This document shows positions 19,038 through 27,346 of a DNA stretch of 64,000 bases, piece by piece; position 1 is the stretch's first letter; every line of letters begins with the position of its first letter. The notes beneath the pieces are model-generated. The model had not been told where the DNA came from. It made no database searches and was given only the letters and a program-made list of their open reading frames with translations. The stretch covers positions 62,001 to 126,000 of the forward strand of contig JAVBLR010000030.1 of assembly GCA_031553395.1 (NCBI GenBank). The letters run 5' to 3'. The translations under genes were made by a program, and so were the position numbers. The DNA comes from WRGA01 sp031553395 (lineage in GTDB: Bacteria; Bacteroidota; Bacteroidia; Bacteroidales; WRGA01).

Positions 19038-19520
19038 TTATTGGCGGGTAAAATTGACCGAAGTAGATATTTCAGCCCCTGTAGTCAGATAGCTAAACCA
19101 ACTATCGGATAAAGAAATTCCTAATAATGATAAAATTGATGAATCTACGACTTTTGATGATAACGACATGGCATCTCCGCTTATAGATATAGTATAATCT
19201 ACTGTACCATTGCTACTATCCAAGTAAGAAAGTGTTAATTTAGACCCTTCCAAAGAATATGTACCGGATTCAGTGCCCGAAATGTAAAACTTACCACCTG
19301 AAGTAAACTCCCAAACAGTACCCGAAGTTGCATCAGAAGATGTTTGAGTATTAGGAATTGTTACCCCATAAAGAGTCGCTTGTATTGAAGTTGCTCCCGA
19401 AACCCATTCTCCAAGAATAGTATCACTATAATCTACATCATCGTCATCGTCCGAACATGAGCTAAAAAAAGCTATACTTGCAATCATCGTTGCAATCATT
19501 AAAAATCTGAATTGTTTCAT
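19038..19520 (-). CDS. Lipocalin-like lipoprotein, unknown function
   Basis: 160 residues. Lipoprotein signal (ASIAFFSSC, Cys at about 22) followed by an acidic SDDDDDVDYSD linker. The remainder (ILGEWVSGAT, VWEFTSGGKFYISGTESGTYSLEGSKLTLS) has the rhythm of Bacteroidota lipocalin-like domains, a beta-barrel that starts with a G-x-W. It follows the ABC permease by 37 bases on the same strand, so it is probably the last gene of the efflux operon, perhaps an accessory envelope factor. Function is not known. Confidence 0.75.
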   Translation of the reverse strand: MKQFRFLMIATMIASIAFFSSCSDDDDDVDYSDTILGEWVSGATSIQATLYGVTIPNTQTSSDATSGTVWEFTSGGKFYISGTESGTYSLEGSKLTLSYLDSSNGTVDYTISISGDAMSLSSKVVDSSILSLLGISLSDSWFSYLTTGAEISTSVNFTRQ

Positions 19521-19557
19521 TTAAAATTGAATTATTAGTTTAAAAATTAAAGACTTA

Positions 19558-20778
19558 TTATTCATATCTTAACGCATTAATCGGATCAAGCGATGCTGCT
19601 TTTTTAGCGGGATACCATCCGAAGAAAATTCCCGTAGCAGCACACACCAGAAAAGAAATTCCCACGGCAGGAGTACTTACAATGTAAGGCCAACTAAGCA
19701 ACGAAGAAGCTACATAAGACAATGTAAGACCAAATATAATTCCAATGACTCCTCCGATTAAGCTCAAAATCGTACTTTCTGTCAAAAACTGTAATAAAAT
19801 ATCGTTGTTTTGTGCTCCGATCGCCATACGCAACCCGATCTCTTTAGTTCTCTCAGTTACAGTTACATACATAATATTCATAATTCCTATTCCTCCTACA
19901 ACCAACGATATAGAAGCAATTGCAGCTAATAAAACCGTTAAGAAGCTACTTACCGAGCCAATTGTATCAAGCATTTCTTTTTGTGTACGTACTTGAAAAT
20001 CGTTTTCCTGATTTTCTTTCAGCTTATGTTGAGTACGCAAAATAGATTCAATTTCAGCAGCAGCAGCATCGGCAACATCTTCATTTTCGGCAGAAGCCAT
20101 AATCATGTGAATGTAAGTAATCGCCATAATCCTCTTCTGAACAGTTGTATAAGGAACAATTACGATATCATCCTGATCCTGCCCCATGCTATTTTGTCCT
20201 TTACTTTCGAGCACTCCTATTATTTTGAATGGAATTTTATTGAACCGGATACTTTGTCCGATCGGATTTTCTCCATTCGGAAAAAGGTTTTCGACTACTG
20301 TTTCTCCAACTACACAAACTTTAGCCGAACTTCGTACATCTTGTTCGGTAAACATATTTCCACTGGCTATTTCATACTTTCGAATAGCTAAATAATCTAC
20401 ATCGCCACCCTGCATGGAGCCTGGCCAGTTATTTGCGCCAACTACTAATTGTCCGGAAGCATTTACAACCGGAGTAACCATACTGATGTATTTAGCTTTC
20501 TGCCGAATTGCACTTACATCTTGATCCGTAAGTGTTTGTACATTTCCCGAACCAATGTTTACTCCTCCTTGTCGTTGGCTGGAACGCATCACCATAATCA
20601 AGTTTGTACCCATGCTCGAAATTTGTTGATTAATACTCACCGATGAACTTTGCCCCAAGCTAACCATGGCAATTACCGATGAAATACCAATAATAATCCC
20701 CAACATGGTAAGCAATGCCCGCGTTTTATTACGCAGCAACGCTGTATATGCTATTTTAAAAAGATTGAAAAAATTCAT
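19558..20778 (-). CDS. MacB-type ABC transporter permease
   Basis: 406 residues. N-terminal TM helix in ALLRNKTRALLTMLGIIIGISSVIAMVSLG, a large periplasmic domain (about 45-280) and a C-terminal FtsX-like bundle (VVGGIGIMNIMYVTVTERTKEIGLRMAIGA). This is the permease half of MacB-type mechanotransmission transporters; the ATPase is separate and lies just upstream. With the adaptor and TolC-like protein it should form a tripartite exporter across both membranes. The substrate is not predictable. Confidence 0.93.
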   Translation of the reverse strand: MNFFNLFKIAYTALLRNKTRALLTMLGIIIGISSVIAMVSLGQSSSVSINQQISSMGTNLIMVMRSSQRQGGVNIGSGNVQTLTDQDVSAIRQKAKYISMVTPVVNASGQLVVGANNWPGSMQGGDVDYLAIRKYEIASGNMFTEQDVRSSAKVCVVGETVVENLFPNGENPIGQSIRFNKIPFKIIGVLESKGQNSMGQDQDDIVIVPYTTVQKRIMAITYIHMIMASAENEDVADAAAAEIESILRTQHKLKENQENDFQVRTQKEMLDTIGSVSSFLTVLLAAIASISLVVGGIGIMNIMYVTVTERTKEIGLRMAIGAQNNDILLQFLTESTILSLIGGVIGIIFGLTLSYVASSLLSWPYIVSTPAVGISFLVCAATGIFFGWYPAKKAASLDPINALRYE

Positions 20779-20782
20779 AATT

Positions 20783-20928
20783 GAAGCCCCCTAACCCCCC
20801 AAGGGGGAATATAAGTGAGGTATTTTAAAATTTGTATAAACTATTGAAATAAGTAATGAGATAAATTGAAATCATTCCACTTCTGCAAAGTTCTCCCTAT
20901 GGGGGAGGATTTAGGAGGGGCTGGCTTC
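20783..20928. repeat. C-rich inverted repeat pair (REP-like)
   Basis: GAAGCCCCCTAACCCCCCAA at 20783 and, in inverted orientation, a related copy at 20891-20928 (starting TTCTCCCTATGGGGGAGG and ending GGCTTC). They flank about 80 bases and separate the ABC ATPase from its permease. Similar G/C-rich palindromes are scattered in Bacteroidota genomes. Confidence 0.75.
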
Positions 20929-20929
20929 T

Positions 20930-21724
20930 CTAATAATCCTCTCTCGGGGGTAAAGCATCCAATGCCAATTTTGCTGATTTGGATACTACCGGTTCATCTT
21001 TTACAATATGTCCATCCCGAAGCATAATGGTCCGACTGGTAAATATTGCAATATCAGGCTCATGCGTTACAAAGGCAATTGTTTTTCCATTTGCATTAAG
21101 TTCTTGAAATAAATTCATAATTTCGTATGATGTCCGGGTATCCAAATTACCTGTTGCTTCATCAGCCAAAATAATTACCGGATCATTAACCAATGCACGT
21201 GCAATTGCAACACGCTGTTGTTGCCCTCCCGAAAGTTGATTTGGCATGTGTCCCATTCTATCCTGCAATCCAACTTGCTCCAACGCGTAGATAGCACGTT
21301 CTCTCCTGTCTTTGCTCGACACCTGGCTATTATACAATAATGGCAACTCTACATTCTCTAAAGCAGAAGTTCTTGCCAATAAATTATATGACTGAAAAAC
21401 AAATCCGATTTTACGATTGCGTAAAGTTGAAAGTTCATCTTTCGAACGAACGCTTATTGCAACACCATCTATATAATATTCACCAGAACTCGGCCTATCA
21501 AGACATCCTAAAATATTCAGCAATGTTGATTTTCCACTACCGCTGGTACCCATGATGCTTACAAATTCTTTTTCATAGATGGAAAACGAAATTCCCCTCA
21601 GTGCATGTACTTCTTCACTTCCTACTTGAAATACACGTCGAAGGTCTTCAATACGGATAAGTTCTGCAAGTCCCTTTCCCCCTGTTTCAGGAACATCTGT
21701 TGAAACAATTGAATTCACACGCAT
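20930..21724 (-). CDS. ABC transporter ATP-binding protein, MacB/LolD type
   Basis: 264 residues. Walker A GTSGSGKST, Q-loop FVFQSYNLL, signature LSGGQQQRVAIARAL, Walker B VIILADEAT and the H-loop FVTHEPD are all intact. The LolD/MacB subgroup energises FtsX-like permeases. The ATG lies 2 bases downstream of the adaptor stop codon, indicating translational coupling. The 20-residue N-terminal extension before the ABC core (up to LIRIEDLRRVF) is unusual and an internal start is possible. Confidence 0.95.
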   Translation of the reverse strand: MRVNSIVSTDVPETGGKGLAELIRIEDLRRVFQVGSEEVHALRGISFSIYEKEFVSIMGTSGSGKSTLLNILGCLDRPSSGEYYIDGVAISVRSKDELSTLRNRKIGFVFQSYNLLARTSALENVELPLLYNSQVSSKDRRERAIYALEQVGLQDRMGHMPNQLSGGQQQRVAIARALVNDPVIILADEATGNLDTRTSYEIMNLFQELNANGKTIAFVTHEPDIAIFTSRTIMLRDGHIVKDEPVVSKSAKLALDALPPREDY

Positions 21725-21726
21725 AA

Positions 21727-22908
21727 TTATCTTCCTCCTCCCCTATTATTTCCACCCGGAGGTTTTGGCATAAACGGATTACTCGGAGCCTCTTCCTCGC
21801 TCTTTTTTGTTTTCTTTTCCAAAGATGCGGAAAGCACAACCTCTTCACCCGGTTTGAGGCCTTCGGTTACAATCACATTAATACCATCATTAAGAGCTGT
21901 TTTTACATTTCGCTTTTCTATATCAACAGGTGTTCTCACCCATATTTTTTTCTCATTTTTTGCATCAGGAGTAACTGTTATATTCAAATGTTTTGCGACT
22001 TCGGAAGTCGGACTAAATTTCAATGCTTCTGTTGGGATAGCAATTCCTTTTGCTTCCTGCGTAGTAATAGTAACACTGGCAGTCATGCCTGGAAATAGCT
22101 TTTCATCGGGATTAGGCGCTTCAATAATAACCGTATAAGTTACCACATTGCTTGTTACTGTCGGTTGTAAACGAATTTGCCTTACCGTTCCGGTAAAAGT
22201 ATCATCACTATACGAATCTACCGTAAATTCGACCTTTTGGCCTATACGCACCTGACCTATATCGGCTTCATCTACATCTGCCTCAACCTGCATTTTTGTT
22301 AAGTCGTTGGCAATGGTAAATAAAGTAGGTGTACTGAATGATGCAGCAACTGTTTGCCCTTGATCGACAGCACGGTTTAAAACTACCCCATCAATAGGAG
22401 AATAAATATCAGCATAAGAAAGATTTACGTCTGCTTGATGAACATTTGCCTTAGCATTAATCACTGCCATTTTTGCTTGCGCCAGTTTATTGGTAGCATC
22501 TTCATAAGAAGCTTTTGTCGCAGCTTTGGCATCGTAAAGTTGTTTTATTCTGTCATAATTTTGTTGAGAATAAAGTAAATCACTTTGAGCACTTGATAAA
22601 CTCGCATTAGACTGAGACAGTTTTTCCCGCAAGGTAGATTTATCCAACTCGGCCAAAAGTTCTCCTTTTTTTACTTGAGAATTAAAATCGACATAAATTT
22701 TCTCTATTACTCCGGAAACCTGAGTACCTACATCAACCTTATCCACCGGTTGTACATAACCTGTTGCGGTAACCGTTTGTTGTAATGTTTTCTCTTCAGC
22801 TACTGCTGTATTGAATTGTACTTCTTTTTTTCCACTTTTTATAATAAAAAATGCTGTAATTCCTGCTACAACCAATACAGAGATAATTATTATTTTCTTT
22901 TTGCTCAT
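21727..22908 (-). CDS. Periplasmic adaptor of tripartite efflux pump (MacA/HlyD-like)
   Basis: 393 residues. A single N-terminal TM segment (IIIISVLVVAGITAFFII), a lipoyl-like half motif (TATGYVQPVDKVDVGTQVSG), a coiled-coil hairpin (about 90-165), the second lipoyl half (ADIYSPIDGVVLNRAVDQGQ) and beta-barrel and membrane-proximal domains. The C-terminus is Pro/Gly rich (PFMPKPPGGNNRGGGR). MacA-type adaptors link the inner-membrane ABC permease to the TolC channel. Gene order TolC, adaptor, ATPase, permease supports the assignment. Confidence 0.94.
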   Translation of the reverse strand: MSKKKIIIISVLVVAGITAFFIIKSGKKEVQFNTAVAEEKTLQQTVTATGYVQPVDKVDVGTQVSGVIEKIYVDFNSQVKKGELLAELDKSTLREKLSQSNASLSSAQSDLLYSQQNYDRIKQLYDAKAATKASYEDATNKLAQAKMAVINAKANVHQADVNLSYADIYSPIDGVVLNRAVDQGQTVAASFSTPTLFTIANDLTKMQVEADVDEADIGQVRIGQKVEFTVDSYSDDTFTGTVRQIRLQPTVTSNVVTYTVIIEAPNPDEKLFPGMTASVTITTQEAKGIAIPTEALKFSPTSEVAKHLNITVTPDAKNEKKIWVRTPVDIEKRNVKTALNDGINVIVTEGLKPGEEVVLSASLEKKTKKSEEEAPSNPFMPKPPGGNNRGGGR

Positions 22909-22969
22909 GATTCTTATTATTAATTCTGCCTTGCTACAAATTCTGTTATTTTATTTCCTGAGTTATTAA

Positions 22970-24271
22970 TCACATTCTTACTTGTTCTCCCATGTATACA
23001 TCCAATATTTTACGATTGAGTAGGAAATTATATTTACTTTGGATAAAGTCATTAAGGGCGCTGATGTAATTATTCTGTTGCTGCAAAAGATCTACTGCTG
23101 TAATTGCCCCTGCATTAAACTGCTGCGTGTAGGCCTCGTATGATTTTAAATAAGCATTCTGTTTTACATCTGTCGCCTGATATTTATTGTAAGCCGAAAC
23201 TACAGTTTGATATTCCTGTACTACAGTTTGCAATATGTCCAATTCGGTTTGTTTTTGATTTAATTCTGCTTGTTGCAGTTGTATTTTACTTTGGGCAACT
23301 TTCGCTTTTGTTCTACTATTGTCAAAAATCGGAATGCTGAGCGTTAACCCGATTTGTTCATTTAATCCATTGGATAGTTGCGTACCAAAATTCGAATAAT
23401 CATTCATGTGTCCTGTTCCGATGCCGGCACCCAAACTCAATGTTGGTAAATAACCTGCTTTGGATAATTTAATTCCCACTTTAGCCACATCTACATCATA
23501 CTGGCTTATTTTCAGTTCGGGTAAAGTAGCAACAGCTTGTTCGACTACAGATTCTTTGTTTGGCAATACTGCCATTTGCAATAACGATTCAGTTGAAGGA
23601 TGTACAATTTCCAACGTTTCCAAAGGATTCATCGACAACAAGCTTTTTAGTGTAAGTAAATTGTTGTCGCGGAAAATCTGTGTATCTACAATGTTACTTT
23701 TATCTGTTGAATACTGAGCTTCAAGCAAAAGATAATCACTTTCGAGAATTGTTCCTGCCTCGAATTGCGCCTTTCCTTGTTGAAGTTGAGCCTCACTTGC
23801 CTTCAATAAGGCTTGTTGATATTTCAACAGTTCTTCATTTCCCAATACCGTTAAAAAAGATTGCAGGATTTGAATAACCAAGCTATTATCATACTGAGCG
23901 GTTTTATATCCGGATTGTTCCAATAATAATTTATTCTGTTCGATGGTATTGGTAATGCTTCCTCCTTTGTACAAAGTCATATTTGAATTCAGTCCATAAT
24001 TTCCGTCCCATGAGGAAGAATTGGCTTTACTGTTGTTGAAACTTTCACTGATAGAAGCATTTAAATTAGGTAATCGTTCAGCTTTAGATTGTTTATAAAC
24101 CTCTTCATTCGCATTTTCCGTTAGTTTCATTACTTGTCTGCTATAGTTATTTCCAAAAGCAAAATCCAAGCATTGCTCCAACGAAAAACGATAATCTATT
24201 CGCAACGAATCCTGCGCGTTTAAAAAGACTGTAGAAGAAAATAGCACACAATATAAAAGAAATCGCTTCAT
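22970..24271 (-). CDS. TolC-family outer membrane efflux protein
   Basis: 433 residues with a signal peptide (FLLYCVLFSSTVFLNAQ). Two internally similar halves with long coiled helices, including SLEQCLDFAFGNNYSR and the LSIPIFDNSRTKAKVAQSKIQLQQAELNQ segment characteristic of OEP repeats. It forms the outer membrane channel for the pump encoded downstream; the adaptor starts 61 bases after its stop codon. It is the first gene of the operon. Confidence 0.94.
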   Translation of the reverse strand: MKRFLLYCVLFSSTVFLNAQDSLRIDYRFSLEQCLDFAFGNNYSRQVMKLTENANEEVYKQSKAERLPNLNASISESFNNSKANSSSWDGNYGLNSNMTLYKGGSITNTIEQNKLLLEQSGYKTAQYDNSLVIQILQSFLTVLGNEELLKYQQALLKASEAQLQQGKAQFEAGTILESDYLLLEAQYSTDKSNIVDTQIFRDNNLLTLKSLLSMNPLETLEIVHPSTESLLQMAVLPNKESVVEQAVATLPELKISQYDVDVAKVGIKLSKAGYLPTLSLGAGIGTGHMNDYSNFGTQLSNGLNEQIGLTLSIPIFDNSRTKAKVAQSKIQLQQAELNQKQTELDILQTVVQEYQTVVSAYNKYQATDVKQNAYLKSYEAYTQQFNAGAITAVDLLQQQNNYISALNDFIQSKYNFLLNRKILDVYMGEQVRM

Positions 24272-24385
24272 TGTATTCTTTTTTTAGTTTGAAAACCAAT
24301 GCAAACTTATGTTATTATCTATTGTTAATTATTTTTCTTTTGATGAAATGGAAAAAAACGAAGTTGAAATGACAAATTAAGAAGT

Positions 24386-24407
24386 TGAGAACTTCCGGAA
24401 GTTCTCA
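24386..24407. repeat. Perfect 22-bp palindrome
   Basis: TGAGAACTTCCGGAAGTTCTCA is fully self-complementary. It lies between the tolC-like start and the GNAT stop, on the downstream side of the GNAT gene and upstream of the efflux operon, so it could be a terminator stem or an operator. Confidence 0.7.
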
Positions 24408-24425
24408 GAATTCTGATAACTTCTT

Positions 24426-24896
24426 TCAGTTTATTGTCTTTACCCAAAAGTACATTGGTGGATTAGTATCTTCAAATCCGAAGCTTTTATATAATTTTTG
24501 TGCAGAAATATTGTCATGGCGTACTTCCAACGTTATTTTTGCACAATCTCGTTCTTTTGCTTTTTCTATCAATTTATCAAAAAGTTTCCGACCAACTTTT
24601 TTGCCCCTATAAGCATTATCAACAAATACATCATGAACATTAATTACCGGTTTTACAGCAAATGTTGAGAAAACTTCAAAAGCGTTTAACAGTCCGATGA
24701 ATTTTTCCTCGTCAACAGCTAAAAGCACAATGTTTTTTGGATTTTTTCTTAATTCTTCAATTAAACGGGATTGCTGTTCTTTATCTAAAGGAGTCCCCCC
24801 TCCCATCTCATCCAAAATATATGCATTTAACAAATCTGTAACTGCATTCATATGCTGGATATTTGAGAAATCGCAATCAATAACTTGAATACTCAT
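24426..24896 (-). CDS. GNAT family N-acetyltransferase
   Basis: 156 residues from MSIQVIDCD; the open frame begins 20 codons earlier, but the domain starts at the chosen ATG. The acetyl-CoA-binding motif A is seen in VHDVFVDNAYRGKKVGRKLFDKLIEKA, followed by ITLEVRHDNISAQKLYKSFGFE (motif B). GNAT enzymes transfer acetyl groups to small amines or protein N-termini. The acceptor cannot be told from sequence. It stands alone, 140 bases from the sigma factor. Confidence 0.9.
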   Translation of the reverse strand: MSIQVIDCDFSNIQHMNAVTDLLNAYILDEMGGGTPLDKEQQSRLIEELRKNPKNIVLLAVDEEKFIGLLNAFEVFSTFAVKPVINVHDVFVDNAYRGKKVGRKLFDKLIEKAKERDCAKITLEVRHDNISAQKLYKSFGFEDTNPPMYFWVKTIN

Positions 24897-25038
24897 ATAA
24901 AATATTTTGGATAGTATTTGTTCAACAATAGGATTTATTAATGGTAAAAAATACAAGCAAAAAAAACGGAAAGTCTAATATTAAACTTTCCGTTGCTTAC
25001 TCTGTTTTACTATCTATTCGCTGTTCCATAGCCGATAA

Positions 25039-25545
25039 TTATTTATAGTCCTTCAGTATCGTTTGTAGTTGTTGACGAGCAAAAAAGATACGGCTTTTTA
25101 CAGTTCCCAAAGGTAAATTCATCCTTTCGGCAATTTCACTGTACTTATATCCGGCAACATGCATAGAGAACGGCATTTTATATTCATTCGAAAAACTTGC
25201 AATTGCTTTGTTTATTTCCTGAATAGTATATGCTCCATCGGGCGTTTCAAAACCGGAATCTTGTGGAAGATTCAAATGATATAAATCCTCGGTTTGGTCA
25301 ACTACAGTTTGGTTACGTACAACCTTACGATAATTATTAATAAAAATATTACGCATGATTGTGAATACCCAACCTTTAAAATTTACATTCTCAATATACT
25401 TATCTTGGTTATCCAAGGCTTTTAAAGTAGTATCTTGCAGTAAATCTTTAGCTTCTTCCCTATCGGAAGTGAGGGTATAGGCAAAATGCAATAGGTTATC
25501 TTGCATGCCCAACAGGTCTTTTTCAAAATCCACATTTGTTTTCAT
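25039..25545 (-). CDS. ECF-type RNA polymerase sigma factor
   Basis: 168 residues. Region 2 (AKDLLQDTTLKALDNQDKY then FKGWVFTIMRNIFINNYRK) and region 4 (YKYSEIAERMNLPLGTVKSRIFFARQQL) are both well formed, as in small sigma-70 factors that direct RNA polymerase to stress or cell-envelope promoters. No anti-sigma factor gene is adjacent, which is common for this housekeeping-like Bacteroidota subgroup. A TACCTTTG box (minus strand, 25618-25625) lies about 73 bases upstream of the start codon. Confidence 0.93.
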   Translation of the reverse strand: MKTNVDFEKDLLGMQDNLLHFAYTLTSDREEAKDLLQDTTLKALDNQDKYIENVNFKGWVFTIMRNIFINNYRKVVRNQTVVDQTEDLYHLNLPQDSGFETPDGAYTIQEINKAIASFSNEYKMPFSMHVAGYKYSEIAERMNLPLGTVKSRIFFARQQLQTILKDYK

Positions 25546-25943
25546 AAAAAGAATATTAAAAAGAAATTATTCAAATAACGAAATCCTACAGAGATTTTAA
25601 TTCTATACAAAGGTAACGGGTTTTATTTGTTAAACAACTTTTCTATTTGGTTTTTTTTGCTTTACAATGTTAATTTTTAATAAAAATGAAAATATTAATA
25701 TAATATATTGTTTTACAGATTATTAAATTAATTAAAAAAGAAATTTGAATAATAATAAGTGTTGAAAATACCATAAATATGGTATATAATTTTACAAATT
25801 TATTATTAAATAAAGATTACTATATTTGTAAGAGTTTTGTCCATAAAAAGGTTTGTAAAACAATTGGATAACAGAATATCTCATTTTAACACATCAATTT
25901 GCAAAACGTTTTCCATTATCATTCGTAATAAATTTAAAAGAAC
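25546..25943. other. AT-rich divergent promoter region
   Basis: 398 bases between the sigma factor and nfeD, transcribed divergently. Putative -7 boxes: minus-strand TACCTTTG at 25618-25625 for the sigma gene, and plus-strand TATATTTG at 25821-25828 for nfeD. No open frame is supported and no further structure was seen. Confidence 0.5.
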
Positions 25944-27341
25944 ATGAAAGTTAGAAATATTTTTATCACTATTACGTCATTTATGTTTTTTTCATATTTT
26001 TTAACTATAAAAGCGGCTGAAAAACCCCTTATTTATAAAATAGATCTCAAACAAGAGATCGGAAGTACTACTTGGTTATATGTTCAGAATGGATTTAAAG
26101 AAGCAAAAACGTTGAATGCAACGGCCATTATTCTTCATATGAACACTTATGGAGGCGCTGTTTTGTATGCAGATTCCATACGTACCATAATATTAAACAG
26201 CTCTATACCCGTTTTTGTTCTCATAGATAATAATGCTGCTTCTGCAGGCGCATTAATTGCTATTGCCTGCGATAGTATATATATGCGAAAAGGAGCAGCC
26301 ATAGGCGCCGCCACAGTTGTAGATCAAAGCGGAGAAAAAATGACTGACAAATATCAATCCTACATGCGTAAAATAATCCGTTCAACAGCCGAAGCACATG
26401 GAAAAGATACAATTATTCAAAAAGGAGACACTATCATAAAATGGCGACGGGATCCGAGAATAGCAGAAGCTATGGTAGACGAACGGATAAGCATTCCGGG
26501 CATTATTGATTCACTCAGCATATTAACATTTTCTACAAACGAAGCCATCCAAAATGGATACTGTGAAGGTATTGCCGAAAATGTCGATGAAGTAATTACC
26601 AAATATTTACACTATCCCGAGTATACATTAAGTGAATACCATGCAACTGCCTATGATGAAGTAAAAGGATTTCTGATGAATCCGGTATTCCAAGCAATAT
26701 TAATTATGCTGATTATTGGTGGAATATATTTCGAACTGCAATCCCCCGGAATAGGATTTCCAAGTATTGTTGCGGTCATCGCAGTTATTTTATACTTCAC
26801 CCCTTTATATATAGATGGATTGGCTCAAAATTGGGAAATTGCCGTTTTTATTATTGGATTGATTTTAATTTTATTAGAAATATTTGTCATCCCTGGATTT
26901 GGAATAACTGGTATAGCCGGAATTATCTGTGTATTTACAGGATTGATATTAGGATTACTCAATAATGTTGATTTTGATTTCTCGGGTGTTTCCGGGAAAG
27001 ATGCAGGTATAGCCTCAATGAAAGTGCTTTCGGGACTTGTTTTGGGATTTATTATCATTTTATATTTATCAAATAAAATCGGATCAAAAGGGATGTTCAA
27101 AAAATTAGCATTAGAAACAAATCAAGATGTTTCGGAAGGTTATATATCGGTCCCGATGGAGCCAAGTAAACTTATTGGACATGAAGGAATTGCCAAAACC
27201 GTACTCCGGCCTTCAGGAAAAGTATTAATAGATAATGAAATTTACGATGCTGTTTCAAATCTCGGCTTCATCGAAAAAGATGAAAAAGTAAAGGTTATAA
27301 AATACGAGAGTGGACAAGTATATGTGGAAAAAATAATATAG
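25944..27341 (+). CDS. Long NfeD family protein (ClpP-like protease plus NfeD domain)
   Basis: 465 residues. A signal or anchor helix is followed by a ClpP/S49-type serine protease domain: LHMNTYGGAVLYADSIR, then VFVLIDNNAASAGALIAIACDSIYM with the nucleophile Ser in NAASAGA. Four or so TM helices (about 245-385) lead into a C-terminal OB-fold NfeD domain (IGHEGIAKTVLRPSGKVLID...EKVKVIKYESGQVYVEKI). This is the NfeD1b layout, a membrane protease usually partnered with a stomatin/flotillin-like protein. No such partner is next to it; instead the hybrid regulator starts 5 bases later. Confidence 0.92.
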   Translation: MKVRNIFITITSFMFFSYFLTIKAAEKPLIYKIDLKQEIGSTTWLYVQNGFKEAKTLNATAIILHMNTYGGAVLYADSIRTIILNSSIPVFVLIDNNAASAGALIAIACDSIYMRKGAAIGAATVVDQSGEKMTDKYQSYMRKIIRSTAEAHGKDTIIQKGDTIIKWRRDPRIAEAMVDERISIPGIIDSLSILTFSTNEAIQNGYCEGIAENVDEVITKYLHYPEYTLSEYHATAYDEVKGFLMNPVFQAILIMLIIGGIYFELQSPGIGFPSIVAVIAVILYFTPLYIDGLAQNWEIAVFIIGLILILLEIFVIPGFGITGIAGIICVFTGLILGLLNNVDFDFSGVSGKDAGIASMKVLSGLVLGFIIILYLSNKIGSKGMFKKLALETNQDVSEGYISVPMEPSKLIGHEGIAKTVLRPSGKVLIDNEIYDAVSNLGFIEKDEKVKVIKYESGQVYVEKII

Positions 27342-27346
27342 AAAAA

